Shown here piece after piece: positions 1 to 7,564 of a stretch of 34,996 nucleotides of DNA. The notes below the pieces were generated by a model. It ran no database searches and had not been told where the DNA came from. It saw nothing but the letters and a program-made list of their open reading frames with translations. Positions within the stretch are counted from its first letter, which is position 1. Every line of letters starts with the position of its first letter. A program made the translations under genes and the position numbers. The DNA is taken from positions 1 to 34,996 of the forward strand of contig JAILCP010000089.1 in assembly GCA_024680055.1 (NCBI GenBank). The letters are read 5' to 3'. This DNA comes from Lachnospiraceae bacterium. GTDB taxonomy: Bacteria > Bacillota > Clostridia > Lachnospirales > Lachnospiraceae.

Positions 1-1
1 A

Positions 2-43
2 CTTGCAAGAATCAAGCATGAATGGCGGTTAGAGATGGCCTGA
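2..43 (+). other. possible 3' tail of an upstream gene
   Basis: One plus-strand frame enters the window open and stops at a TGA at 41-43, giving a tail ending in KHEWRLEMA. A plus-strand terminator lies about 100 bases further on, which makes an upstream plus-strand gene likely. The tail is too short to identify, and the other two frames also stop within the first 32 bases. Confidence 0.2.
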
Positions 44-90
44 TAGGGGTCGTTTCTGACCACTTTATTATAAAAATCCGTCACAAAAAG

Positions 91-131
91 ACAAAATGGC
101 CTTGAGAGCTATGCTCTCAAGACCACTTTGT
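91..131 (-). terminator. long interrupted hairpin, possible minus-strand terminator
   Basis: CTTGAGAGC (101-109) and GCTCTCAAG (113-121) form a perfect 9-bp stem with a 3-base loop. TGG/CCA (97-99 with 123-125) and ACAAA/TTTGT (91-95 with 127-131) extend it. Read on the minus strand it is followed by a T-rich stretch, so it could end the HD-GYP transcript. The long imperfect stem is unusual for a simple terminator. Confidence 0.4.
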
Positions 132-141
132 CTACAGTCTG

Positions 142-168
142 AAGGGCTGTTTTTTAACAGCCCTTTTT
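142..168 (+). terminator. intrinsic terminator of an upstream plus-strand gene
   Basis: A perfect 10-bp stem, AAGGGCTGTT (142-151) with AACAGCCCTT (156-165), has a TTTT loop and continues into further T residues on the plus strand. It lies just beyond the 3' end of the minus-strand HD-GYP gene. Confidence 0.7.
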
Positions 169-174
169 GAATAT

Positions 175-1308
175 CTATAACATTTGAATAATATCAAGAG
201 AACGGTCATAGGATAAATCCAAAACCTTGCCGTCGTCAAATTGAACGAGTGGTCTTGATAATTTCTTCTCGTTTAACATCATAATGGTTGCCTGAGAACC
301 GTCACTGAGTAATACACGATTGTGAAGATGTGTTCCGGCAATGTGGGATAAAAATGTCATCAATATATCCGCGCGGTATTTTTGAAGTCCTGCATCCTCG
401 AAATGCTTAATTACGGTAAAAGGACAAATCGGTGCACGATAAGATCTTGCGGCAGTCATGGCATCATAGATATCAGCGACTCCCACCATTAGGGTGATGT
501 CGTCAATGTCGTCACTTTTTAAGTGGTCCGGATAGCCGCTTCCATCGCATAATTCGTGATGACTTTTTGCAGCGGACAAAACTTCTTTTGGCACAGGAAG
601 GTTCTTTAATAAGTCATAACCATAGTAGGTATGCATTTGACAGATTTGATATTCTGCATCTGTAAGTTTTTCCTGCTTATCTAAAATAGAGGAAGGAATC
701 ATGGTCTTTCCAATGTCGTGTAGCAAACCGGCAAGGGTAAGCAAATTGATTCGTTCCTTATCGTATTTCATCCATTTTCCGAAAACTCGTACAATGCAGG
801 CCACGTTGACGCAGTGCGCGTAAATGGCGTCATCCACAACACGCATATTCTGCAACATGTCAAAAAGATCCATGGCATTAAGGTGAAATTCGTTAATTAC
901 ATTTAATGAAGAGGACAATAATGCGGAAGAACCGGGATACTGACCGTTTTTAATTTGGTTAAATGATTCCTTGGTATTAAGGACACAACGAGTGTAAGAT
1001 ACCTGGAAGGAGCGGAATTTGCTGCTTCTTTGAATCTTTTGAGAATAGGACGCACGTCCGGCCTCTAAAAACTTTTGTTGACTTGGCTGTGGTTCCGGAT
1101 CCGGCGCTTTTGGTTGCTCGGTTACTTGAGGTTCACTTGGTTCGCTGGATTCAATGGTAATCGATGAAATGGAATAAAAATCCAAACGTGCAATGAGGCG
1201 CTCGTTCAGTACGGTACCCTTGTCCATAATAACCTGACCGGATTTTGTTTTAACGTCCTCTGCCAATACCATACCCGGCAAAATCTGACTTGCATTTACA
1301 ACTTGCAT
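175..1308 (-). CDS. HD-GYP domain protein, probable cyclic-di-GMP phosphodiesterase
   Basis: This 377-residue protein probably hydrolyses cyclic di-GMP in the cytoplasm. The N-terminal ~55 residues (ILPGMVLAEDV...) are of the type often found ahead of HD-GYP domains. A Pro/Glu/Gln-rich linker follows at about residues 57-80. The C-terminal half has the HD-GYP metal and signature residues: H197-D198 in LLHDIGK, a downstream QMHTYYGYDLL, then HHELCDGSGYP. No membrane segment is seen. The start is supported by GGGGAGGA eight bases or fewer upstream on the minus strand. It is a paralogue of the protein at 6395-7480 and shares its architecture, but is transcribed alone and divergently from metK. 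I found no convincing promoter: AGTATA at 1340-1345 reads as TATACT on the minus strand but lacks a well-placed -35. Activity is inferred from family motifs only. Confidence 0.9.
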   Translation of the reverse strand: MQVVNASQILPGMVLAEDVKTKSGQVIMDKGTVLNERLIARLDFYSISSITIESSEPSEPQVTEQPKAPDPEPQPSQQKFLEAGRASYSQKIQRSSKFRSFQVSYTRCVLNTKESFNQIKNGQYPGSSALLSSSLNVINEFHLNAMDLFDMLQNMRVVDDAIYAHCVNVACIVRVFGKWMKYDKERINLLTLAGLLHDIGKTMIPSSILDKQEKLTDAEYQICQMHTYYGYDLLKNLPVPKEVLSAAKSHHELCDGSGYPDHLKSDDIDDITLMVGVADIYDAMTAARSYRAPICPFTVIKHFEDAGLQKYRADILMTFLSHIAGTHLHNRVLLSDGSQATIMMLNEKKLSRPLVQFDDGKVLDLSYDRSLDIIQML

Positions 1309-1426
1309 ATATTCCTCCCCGAAAAGATAATCTTATCTCAGTATAGGTTAAAAATCGTAGACGCAATGTTCAAAAAACGACTTTTTATACGAAAAGTGAA
1401 CAAATACGGAACAATTATATGGGCGG

Positions 1427-1455
1427 TTGACAATGGATAGCCTATGGGTTATGAT
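1427..1455 (+). promoter_or_regulatory. sigma-A promoter of metK
   Basis: TTGACA (1427-1432), a 17-base spacer and TATGAT (1450-1455) make a near-consensus vegetative promoter. The start point would be near 1462, about 20 bases before the riboswitch aptamer. Confidence 0.85.
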
Positions 1456-1481
1456 GATTTTGAAAAAAGAATAGTAACTTT

Positions 1482-1627
1482 TCTCTTATTCAGAGTGATG
1501 GAGATACATAGGATCTGTGAAGTCACGGCAACCCCAATGTGGAAGGTGCCTCCCTGAGCGAGTAATCGAACAATAAGAGGACGAGATTTAAGGAAATCGA
1601 ATCCGCTTATTTTAGCGGATTTTTTTA
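1482..1627 (+). promoter_or_regulatory. SAM-I (S-box) riboswitch with terminator
   Basis: The leader has the S-box core: GAGTGATGGAG early on, then GTGAAGTCACGGCAACCCC, then TGGAAGGTGCCTCCC. The P1 helix closes as CTCTTATT (1483-1490) with AATAAGAG (1572-1579). A terminator follows: AATCCGCT (1600-1607) with AGCGGATT (1614-1621) and a T run to 1627. The 3' strand of P1 (AATAAG, 1572-1577) is also complementary to CTTATT (1606-1611), and GG (1579-1580) to CC (1603-1604), with GATTT/AAATC pairing inside. This is a readable antiterminator. Bound SAM should hold P1 together and free the terminator, switching metK off. Confidence 0.95.
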
Positions 1628-1657
1628 TTTCTATAGGAAATACGAAAGGAGAATTAC

Positions 1658-2848
1658 ATGGAAAAGAAATTATTTACATCAGAGTCTGTTACTGAAGGAC
1701 ATCCTGACAAAGTGTGCGATCAGATTTCAGATGCGATTTTGGACGAATTAATGGATAAAGATCCTAACAGCCGTGTGGCTTGCGAAACATGCTGTACCAC
1801 AGGACTTGTTATGGTTATGGGTGAAATTTCCACAAATGCCTATGTGGATATTCAGAAAGTGGTAAGGGACACTGTTTGCGAAATTGGATACAACAGCCCG
1901 GAAGCGGGATTTGACGGAAATACCTGTGCAGTTATGGTTTCCCTTGACGAACAGTCCGGAGACATTGCCATGGGAGTGGACAAGGCACTTGAGGCAAAAG
2001 AAAACACTATGACCGATAAGGAAATGGAGGCCATTGGTGCTGGAGATCAGGGTATGATGTTTGGCTATGCCACTGATGAGACAGAGGAGTATATGCCATA
2101 TCCAATCGCCCTTGCTCACAAATTGACACGCCAGTTAACAAAGGTACGTAAAGACGGTACATTAAGTTATCTGAGACCGGATGGAAAATCTCAGGTCAGC
2201 GTGGAATATGATGAAGATGGAAAGCCATATCGTCTTGAGGCAGTGGTAATTTCCACACAGCATTCACCGGAGGTAAGCCAGGAGCAGATTCATAAGGATA
2301 TTAGAAAATACGTTATTGATGAAGTGGTAGATGCATCTATGGTCGATGAGAAAACCAAATTCTTTATTAATCCAACCGGGCGTTTTGTAATCGGAGGACC
2401 ACAGGGAGACTCCGGACTTACCGGAAGAAAGATTATTGTAGACACCTATGGTGGATACGCAAAACATGGCGGTGGAGCATTCTCCGGAAAAGACTGCACC
2501 AAGGTTGACAGAAGTGCTGCATATGCGGCCCGTTATGTTGCTAAAAATATTGTGGCAGCAGGTATTGCAAAACAGTGCGAGATTCAGCTCTCTTATGCAA
2601 TCGGTGTTGCACAGCCAACTTCTGTACGTGTGGATACATACGGAACAGGCATCATTGATGATGAGGCAATTGTAAAATTGGTTCGTGAACATTTTGATTT
2701 GCGTCCGGCAGGTATCATTCGTATGTTTGACTTGAGAAGACCGATTTACAAACAGACAGCCAGCTATGGACACTTTGGAAGACTTGATTTGGATCTTCCT
2801 TGGGAGAAACTGGACCGTGTTGATGAGTTAAAAGCGGCAATTAAATAA
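1658..2848 (+). CDS. metK: S-adenosylmethionine synthetase
   Basis: MetK makes S-adenosylmethionine from methionine and ATP in the cytoplasm. The 396-residue length is normal. The N terminus carries [11 protein letters not shown] with the ATP-binding His15 and Asp17. [12 protein letters not shown], the methionine/ATP signature hexapeptide region, sits in the middle, and the phosphate-binding GGGAFSGKD with [12 protein letters not shown] is towards the C terminus. The start is fixed by AAAGGAG upstream of the ATG. It is a single-gene unit: its own promoter and SAM-I riboswitch precede it and a terminator follows, so the product should repress its own synthesis. Nothing unusual is seen. Confidence 0.98.
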   Translation: MEKKLFTSESVTEGHPDKVCDQISDAILDELMDKDPNSRVACETCCTTGLVMVMGEISTNAYVDIQKVVRDTVCEIGYNSPEAGFDGNTCAVMVSLDEQSGDIAMGVDKALEAKENTMTDKEMEAIGAGDQGMMFGYATDETEEYMPYPIALAHKLTRQLTKVRKDGTLSYLRPDGKSQVSVEYDEDGKPYRLEAVVISTQHSPEVSQEQIHKDIRKYVIDEVVDASMVDEKTKFFINPTGRFVIGGPQGDSGLTGRKIIVDTYGGYAKHGGGAFSGKDCTKVDRSAAYAARYVAKNIVAAGIAKQCEIQLSYAIGVAQPTSVRVDTYGTGIIDDEAIVKLVREHFDLRPAGIIRMFDLRRPIYKQTASYGHFGRLDLDLPWEKLDRVDELKAAIK

Positions 2849-2860
2849 GAAAAAGAAACG

Positions 2861-2891
2861 GGGGGCAGAAAGTTTTCTGCTCTCCTTTTTT
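2861..2891 (+). terminator. metK terminator
   Basis: GCAGAA (2865-2870) pairs with TTCTGC (2875-2880), with a G-rich lower stem opposite TCTCC, followed by six T (2886-2891). Confidence 0.75.
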
Positions 2892-2916
2892 GCTTGGTGT
2901 AATAATTAGGATTCTA

Positions 2917-2925
2917 TGTTATAAT
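2917..2925 (+). promoter_or_regulatory. extended -10 promoter of the sensor kinase operon
   Basis: TG-T-TATAAT at 2917-2925 is a perfect extended -10 element; no good -35 lies 17 bases upstream. Transcription would begin near 2932, almost on the ribosome binding site AGGAG (2934-2938). This supports 2947 rather than 2890 as the start of the next gene. Confidence 0.55.
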
Positions 2926-2946
2926 TTCAAAATAGGAGAAATTTCC

Positions 2947-4443
2947 ATGAAAATAATGAAACGATTATGGTTATCCATACTAATGATGATTGTTGCACCA
3001 ATTATTTTGGCAACAGTGATTGTTTTGGTAATTACAGATAATCAGATTAAGCATTTTGAAGAAATATATGGGGCCACGGAAGGTGATTACAGTATTCTGA
3101 TGAATTCTTATCAGGCTCAGAACAACCTTACCGCGGACGAATTTAAAAATATTAAGAATCTGGCCAGAGGTGGCGGCGAAGAGCTGCTGAATCTTAAGAC
3201 TTGTAAGAAAATCAATAAACGTCTGGAAAAGCAACAATCTGCTTTGGTGATTCGAAGCTCCAATGTGATTGTGTTTGACGGTACAAGCGGTTCCTGTTGG
3301 GGATTGAAGTTGCCGGAATATGGCAGTGGTTTTTCCAATCAGTCAGCGGGAATTATAAGTAACGGTAAGTCCCAGTTCATTGTGAAACAATACGATTTTA
3401 AAACCGATGAGGGACAGAAGTGCAGTGCCTTTATTGTCACTGCAGCGGTGGGAGTACTTCCGGAAACCCAAAATATTGTCATTACTGTTGTGTTGGGACT
3501 GGTGGCCCTTGTTATAACCACGGGTTTTGGGATCACCTTTATGATGCACACAGGTATTATAACTCCAATTCAGAAATTGGAGCGGGCAACGAAGAAAATC
3601 AGCCAGGGAGACCTGGATTTTACCATAGAACCTGTGCGAGATGATGAAATCGGCAAGCTCTGCGAGGACTTTGAACAGATGAGAAAGCGTCTGAAGGAGT
3701 CTGCAGAAGCAAAGGTGGAACAGGATCGGCAGTATAAGATTTTAATCAGCAATATTTGTCATGATTTAAAGACTCCAATCACATCCATTCAGGGATATGT
3801 GGAAGGAATTATGGACGGGGTTGCCAATACGCCGGAGAAACAGGATAAGTATCTGAAAACCATTTATATCAAGGCCAAGGAGATGAACAACCTGATCAAT
3901 GAGTTGACCATTTACTCCAAGCTTGATACCAACCGTGTTCCGTACGATTTTAAGAAATTGTCCATCAAAGAATACTTTGATGATTGTGTGGAAGATGTAA
4001 CCATGGAAATGGAAACACGGGGCGTGGAACTTCGTTATTACAATTTCTGTGATGAAGCCACACTGGTGATTGCGGACCCGGAACAGCTTACCAGGGTTTT
4101 GCATAATATTGTCTCCAATGCGGTAAAATATATGGATAAGCCCCGAAAACAAATTACCCTTCGGGTAAAAGATGTGGGGGATTTTGTCCAAATTGAAATT
4201 GAGGATACCGGAAAGGGAATTTCCTCCAAGGATCTGCCGTTTATTTTCGATCGTTTTTATCGGGCGGATTCTTCCAGAAATCAAACCAAAGGTAGCGGTA
4301 TTGGTCTTTCCATTGTTAAGAAAATTGTGGAAGATCATGGAGGAAAAATTTGGGCTACCAGTAAACTGAACATAGGAACGACCATGTATTTTGTACTTAG
4401 AAAATGTCAGGAGGTACCAAATGAGCAGAATTCTAATCATTGA
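2947..4443 (+). CDS. membrane sensor histidine kinase with HAMP domain
   Basis: This 498-residue kinase senses an unknown signal and phosphorylates the regulator encoded next to it. From the N terminus there is a transmembrane segment (about 7-28, LSILMMIVAPIILATVIVLV), an extracytoplasmic domain of about 150 residues, a second transmembrane segment beginning IVITVVLGLVALVITTGFG, and a HAMP domain (ITPIQKLERATKKISQGDL). HisKA follows with His272 in NICHDLKTPITS, then the ATPase domain with N box (HNIVSNAVKYM), G1 (DTGKGI), F box (DRFYRADSSRN) and G2 (GSGIGLSIVKKIVEDHGG). I chose the ATG at 2947 because AGGAG sits eight bases upstream; an in-frame start at 2890 would lie upstream of the -10 element. 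Its end overlaps the regulator by 23 bases. The extracellular domain matches nothing I recognise. Confidence 0.93.
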   Translation: MKIMKRLWLSILMMIVAPIILATVIVLVITDNQIKHFEEIYGATEGDYSILMNSYQAQNNLTADEFKNIKNLARGGGEELLNLKTCKKINKRLEKQQSALVIRSSNVIVFDGTSGSCWGLKLPEYGSGFSNQSAGIISNGKSQFIVKQYDFKTDEGQKCSAFIVTAAVGVLPETQNIVITVVLGLVALVITTGFGITFMMHTGIITPIQKLERATKKISQGDLDFTIEPVRDDEIGKLCEDFEQMRKRLKESAEAKVEQDRQYKILISNICHDLKTPITSIQGYVEGIMDGVANTPEKQDKYLKTIYIKAKEMNNLINELTIYSKLDTNRVPYDFKKLSIKEYFDDCVEDVTMEMETRGVELRYYNFCDEATLVIADPEQLTRVLHNIVSNAVKYMDKPRKQITLRVKDVGDFVQIEIEDTGKGISSKDLPFIFDRFYRADSSRNQTKGSGIGLSIVKKIVEDHGGKIWATSKLNIGTTMYFVLRKCQEVPNEQNSNH

Positions 4444-5110
4444 GGATGAGGAAAGTATAGCAGAATTGGAACAGGATTACCTAAGCATCAGCGGTTATGA
4501 TGTAGAGGTGGAATCCGATGGTGAAAAGGGACTTGAAAAAGCCTTGAGTCAGGATTTTGATTTGTTTATTTTAGATTTAATGTTGCCTGGAAAAGACGGA
4601 TTTGAAATATGTAAAGAGATTCGCGCAGTGAAAAACACGCCGGTGTTAATGGTGTCAGCAAAGAAAGATGATATCGATAAAATACGAGGCTTGGGACTTG
4701 GGGCAGATGATTATGTCACCAAACCGTTTTCACCAAGCGAGTTGGTTGCCAGGGTAAAAGCGCACCTTGCAAGATATGAACGTTTAATCGGAACCTCTGT
4801 CAGCTCCAATGAAATGGTGGAGATTCGAGGACTGAAAATCGATAAGACAGCAAGACGTGTTTGGGTTAACGGGGAAGAGAAATCTTTTACCACAAAGGAA
4901 TTTGATTTGTTGACATTTTTGGCGGAAAATCCAAACCACGTATTCTCAAAGGAAGAGCTGTTTAACAATATTTGGGATATGGAGTCTGTGGGAGACATTG
5001 CCACAGTGACAGTACATATTAAGAAGATTCGTGAGAAAATCGAAATCGACACTTCCAAGCCTCAGTACATTGAGACCATTTGGGGTGTGGGATATCGCTT
5101 TAAGGTGTAA
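4421..5110 (+). CDS. OmpR/PhoB-family response regulator
   Basis: This 229-residue DNA-binding regulator is the evident partner of the upstream kinase. The receiver domain has the acidic pocket IIEDEE (residues 6-11), the phosphorylatable Asp52 in ILDLMLPGKDG, the VSAKK switch region and Lys101 in YVTKPF. The C-terminal half is a winged helix with KSFTTKEFDLLTFLAENP and the recognition region TVTVHIKKIREKIE, ending in YIETIWGVGYRFKV, which is typical of the family. The ATG at 4421 is preceded by AGGAGG inside the kinase gene; the frame is also open from a TTG at 4391, but that has no binding site. Overlap with the kinase indicates translational coupling. Targets are unknown. Confidence 0.95.
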   Translation: MSRILIIEDEESIAELEQDYLSISGYDVEVESDGEKGLEKALSQDFDLFILDLMLPGKDGFEICKEIRAVKNTPVLMVSAKKDDIDKIRGLGLGADDYVTKPFSPSELVARVKAHLARYERLIGTSVSSNEMVEIRGLKIDKTARRVWVNGEEKSFTTKEFDLLTFLAENPNHVFSKEELFNNIWDMESVGDIATVTVHIKKIREKIEIDTSKPQYIETIWGVGYRFKV

Positions 5111-5112
5111 GA

Positions 5113-5781
5113 ATGATAAAGCAACCGGATATTATATATGAGGATAAAGATATCATGGTATGTTATAAGGAGGCGGGAATTGCCACGCAAAGTGCCGGGT
5201 CCCGAAGCATGGACATGGTATCCCTTCTTGCAAATTATCGCAAGAATCAGGGGGAAGAACCCTACATAGGTCTTGTTCACCGGCTGGATCAACCGGTGGA
5301 GGGAGTTATGGTTTTTGGAAAAAATAAAACAGCAACAGCAAATCTTTCAAAACAGGTTCAAAAGAGAAGCTTCTCCAAAAAGTATTATGCTGTGGTATGG
5401 GGGATGCCGCAGGAAAAGGATACGTTGGTGGACTATTTAAAGAGAGACGGAAAGACCAATACATCAAAGGTCGTCTCAGAGAATGAGCCGGATAGTAAGA
5501 TGGCTAAGCTGGAATACCGGGTTTTGGATAGGAAAGAAGAACAAAGTCTTTTACTTGTTTTATTACATACCGGCAGACATCACCAGATTAGGGTGCAGTT
5601 GTCAAGCCATGGGTGTCCCATTGTAGGAGATCGCAAATATGGAAAGACTACAGAAAACATGGGTTACATGCCCCTTGGGTTGTGCTCCTGTTTTATTCAA
5701 TTTCAACATCCCGTAACGGGAAAAGAAATGCAGTTTCAGATCGATCCAAAGGGAGCAGCCTTTTCACCTTTTACCTTTTAA
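5113..5781 (+). CDS. RluA-family RNA pseudouridine synthase, short form
   Basis: The protein converts uridine to pseudouridine in rRNA or tRNA; which site is not evident. The 222-residue sequence contains the RluA catalytic motif HRLDQPVEGVMVFGKN, with the catalytic Asp in HRLD, and the later TGRHHQIRVQLSSHGCPIVGDRKYG. It has no N-terminal S4 RNA-binding domain, so it belongs with the short members of the family rather than with RluD or RluC proper. The usual Ser-Gly after HRLDxx is Glu-Gly here. It starts two bases after the regulator stop, with AAGGTG as the binding site, so it is co-transcribed with the two-component genes. A functional link between them is not obvious. Confidence 0.88.
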   Translation: MIKQPDIIYEDKDIMVCYKEAGIATQSAGSRSMDMVSLLANYRKNQGEEPYIGLVHRLDQPVEGVMVFGKNKTATANLSKQVQKRSFSKKYYAVVWGMPQEKDTLVDYLKRDGKTNTSKVVSENEPDSKMAKLEYRVLDRKEEQSLLLVLLHTGRHHQIRVQLSSHGCPIVGDRKYGKTTENMGYMPLGLCSCFIQFQHPVTGKEMQFQIDPKGAAFSPFTF

Positions 5782-5815
5782 AAGGTGTTGGATAAAAGAG
5801 TAACGGAGGAAATAG

Positions 5816-6382
5816 ATGCTTTTAAAAAAATTAGAGAGGCATAGAGTTTTGGTAAGAAATTCTCAGACAGGAACATTGATTGCAGATACCGTCATTATAA
5901 GTTGTGAGACCATGCGAAATGTAATTAAAATTTCGGCAAACAGCCTGCGAGAAAGAAAATCGGCTCCGGTGACCGCGCTTATTTTTGGGGACGGAGAACT
6001 GTATGAATATCATGGAAATATCAGGGCTACGGCCATAGGAAATACCGTGGAAGTTGCTCTTTCCAAAGGACAGGTAAAAGAGGACAGAACAGCCAGGCGT
6101 TATCCTTTAAACCGGGATGGGCTGGTAGAGGCCATTGTGTACAAGGGCTGTAAAGTGAATTTTCGAAAGCCGATCTGGATGATGACATTAAATGTAAGTA
6201 AAAACGGTGTTTTGATTCGTACCTTCAGTGGCAGTTTTCAGCTGGGGGATATACTGGAGATGGCAATCTATCTTTCCGATGATGAAAAACAGGTGTTGCG
6301 GGCAAGATATAAGGTGGTACGAAAGCAAAACAGTCGCCTTGATACAGAGGAATATGGTTGTCATATGATAGTAGCAGAATAG
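5816..6382 (+). CDS. PilZ domain protein, cyclic-di-GMP receptor
   Basis: The 188-residue protein probably binds cyclic di-GMP. The first ~95 residues form a beta-rich N-terminal domain of the kind found in flagellar-brake PilZ proteins. The PilZ domain follows, with the arginine motif RTARRYPL and the second motif NVSKNGVLI. The second motif has Asn where most PilZ domains have Asp (D/NxSxxG); Asn is tolerated in this family. No membrane segment is present. ACGGAGGAAAT precedes the ATG. It lies 12 bases before an HD-GYP gene and 1.2 kb before a GGDEF gene, so receptor, phosphodiesterase and cyclase are neighbours. A YcgR-like role in motility is an inference. Confidence 0.85.
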   Translation: MLLKKLERHRVLVRNSQTGTLIADTVIISCETMRNVIKISANSLRERKSAPVTALIFGDGELYEYHGNIRATAIGNTVEVALSKGQVKEDRTARRYPLNRDGLVEAIVYKGCKVNFRKPIWMMTLNVSKNGVLIRTFSGSFQLGDILEMAIYLSDDEKQVLRARYKVVRKQNSRLDTEEYGCHMIVAE

Positions 6383-6394
6383 GTGGGGTAAGCT

Positions 6395-7480
6395 ATGGAG
6401 AATATTAATGGAGAAGAGTTGGTAAAATTCCCGCTGGAATATTTATGGGAAGGTCTTATATTGGAAGAAGATGTATTTGATACCCAGGGAAGGGCTCTTT
6501 TGATTCGGGCCGGCGAAGTGATTACAGGAGATCGACTCCGCAGAATTGAAATGTTTGCGGGGGAGAATCATTTTGTCCTGACGGGAAGAAAATCCTATGA
6601 AGCCATTATGCAGGCAAGGCATGTGGTTGTGGTGGAAGATCAGAAGGAACTTGAAGATAGCAGCGGTTATACCGATTTGCGTATGAAGGTTACAAGATTA
6701 ATTGAAAATGCGCAACTGACAGGAAAAGTGGACAGCGAGGTGGCAGCAGCCATCGCAGATGAGACCTTCGATAAAATGGGGGACAACAGCATCTCTGTGT
6801 GGATGAACTGTATTGATACCCCAAGACCGATGGATCAGGCGTTGCAAAGACACAGTCTCAACGTGGGAATTCTAAACGGAATGACAGCAATTGCCATGGG
6901 ATTGCCGGATATTGAGGTGATTGAACTTGTTTTGGTGGGAATCTTGCACGATATTGGAAAGACAAAGATTCCGGACAAGATTTTAAATGCGCCAAGAAAA
7001 TTAACCAAGGAGGAATTTGCGGTAATCAAAATGCACCCGATTTTCTCTGTGGATTTATTGGAAGATAAAGTTGATAAAAGATTAAAAGAAGGAGTATTGT
7101 TCCATCATGAAAGAGAAGACGGAAGCGGCTATCCAAAGGGATTAAGCGACAATATTCCATTTTATGCAAAAATGACTGCAGTGTCAGATGTATTTGAGGC
7201 ACTGATTTCAGCCCGTGTATACAAAGACGCCAGAGTGCCCTTTGACGTGCTGGATGGACTTAAAAATGAAAAGAATCAAGGCTTGAATGCAGAAATCGTC
7301 ACGGTGTTTGTTCAAAATATGATGACTTATTACAGGGGAAAAGAAGTTCGTATGGAGGACGGAACTGTGGGAGAGGTCTTTTTTGTGCCGCCAAATGACA
7401 TCTCTCATCCGGTGATACGAATGGGAAGTGTGATTCGTCAGGCAGATGAATATTGGAAATGTAAAAGGGTTGTGTCTTAA
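6395..7480 (+). CDS. HD-GYP cyclic-di-GMP phosphodiesterase
   Basis: The 361-residue protein has an N-terminal domain (about 10-65, LWEGLILEEDV...GRALLIRAGEVI) like that of the HD-GYP protein at 175-1308. Its C-terminal HD-GYP domain is complete: QRHSLNVGILNG, H185-D186 in ILHDIGKTKIP, KMHPIFSVDLL, and HHEREDGSGYP at 237-247, matching the family consensus. The last ~45 residues after the domain (RMEDGTVGEVFFVPPNDISHPVIRM) resemble the C-terminal beta extension of the paralogue. The binding site is GGTGGGG upstream of the ATG. It is 12 bases from the PilZ gene and almost certainly shares its transcript. The predicted reaction is cyclic di-GMP to GMP or pGpG. Confidence 0.92.
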   Translation: MENINGEELVKFPLEYLWEGLILEEDVFDTQGRALLIRAGEVITGDRLRRIEMFAGENHFVLTGRKSYEAIMQARHVVVVEDQKELEDSSGYTDLRMKVTRLIENAQLTGKVDSEVAAAIADETFDKMGDNSISVWMNCIDTPRPMDQALQRHSLNVGILNGMTAIAMGLPDIEVIELVLVGILHDIGKTKIPDKILNAPRKLTKEEFAVIKMHPIFSVDLLEDKVDKRLKEGVLFHHEREDGSGYPKGLSDNIPFYAKMTAVSDVFEALISARVYKDARVPFDVLDGLKNEKNQGLNAEIVTVFVQNMMTYYRGKEVRMEDGTVGEVFFVPPNDISHPVIRMGSVIRQADEYWKCKRVVS

Positions 7481-7487
7481 CCCAGGG

Positions 7488-7516
7488 TTGTCAGAACTAC
7501 CTGTAGATGTTAGAAT
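7488..7516 (+). promoter_or_regulatory. sigma-A promoter of the GGDEF gene
   Basis: TTGTCA (7488-7493), a 17-base spacer and TAGAAT (7511-7516), with a TG extension at 7508-7509. The start point near 7523 would leave only about 12 leader bases before an ATG at 7535, but a normal leader before the ATG at 7565. Confidence 0.65.
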
Positions 7517-7564
7517 GGAAACAATTAACGTTGCATGAAAACGGCAGATGGAAGTGGGGTCCAT

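Noticed and set aside
1748-2773. Minus-strand frames of 123 and 169 residues inside metK
   Set aside because: They lie wholly within a clear metK gene, lack binding sites and resemble no family.
5766-5787. Hairpin at the end of the rluA-type gene as a terminator
   Set aside because: CACCTTTT/AAAAGGTG and the overlapping palindrome have no following T run, so an intrinsic terminator is not supported.
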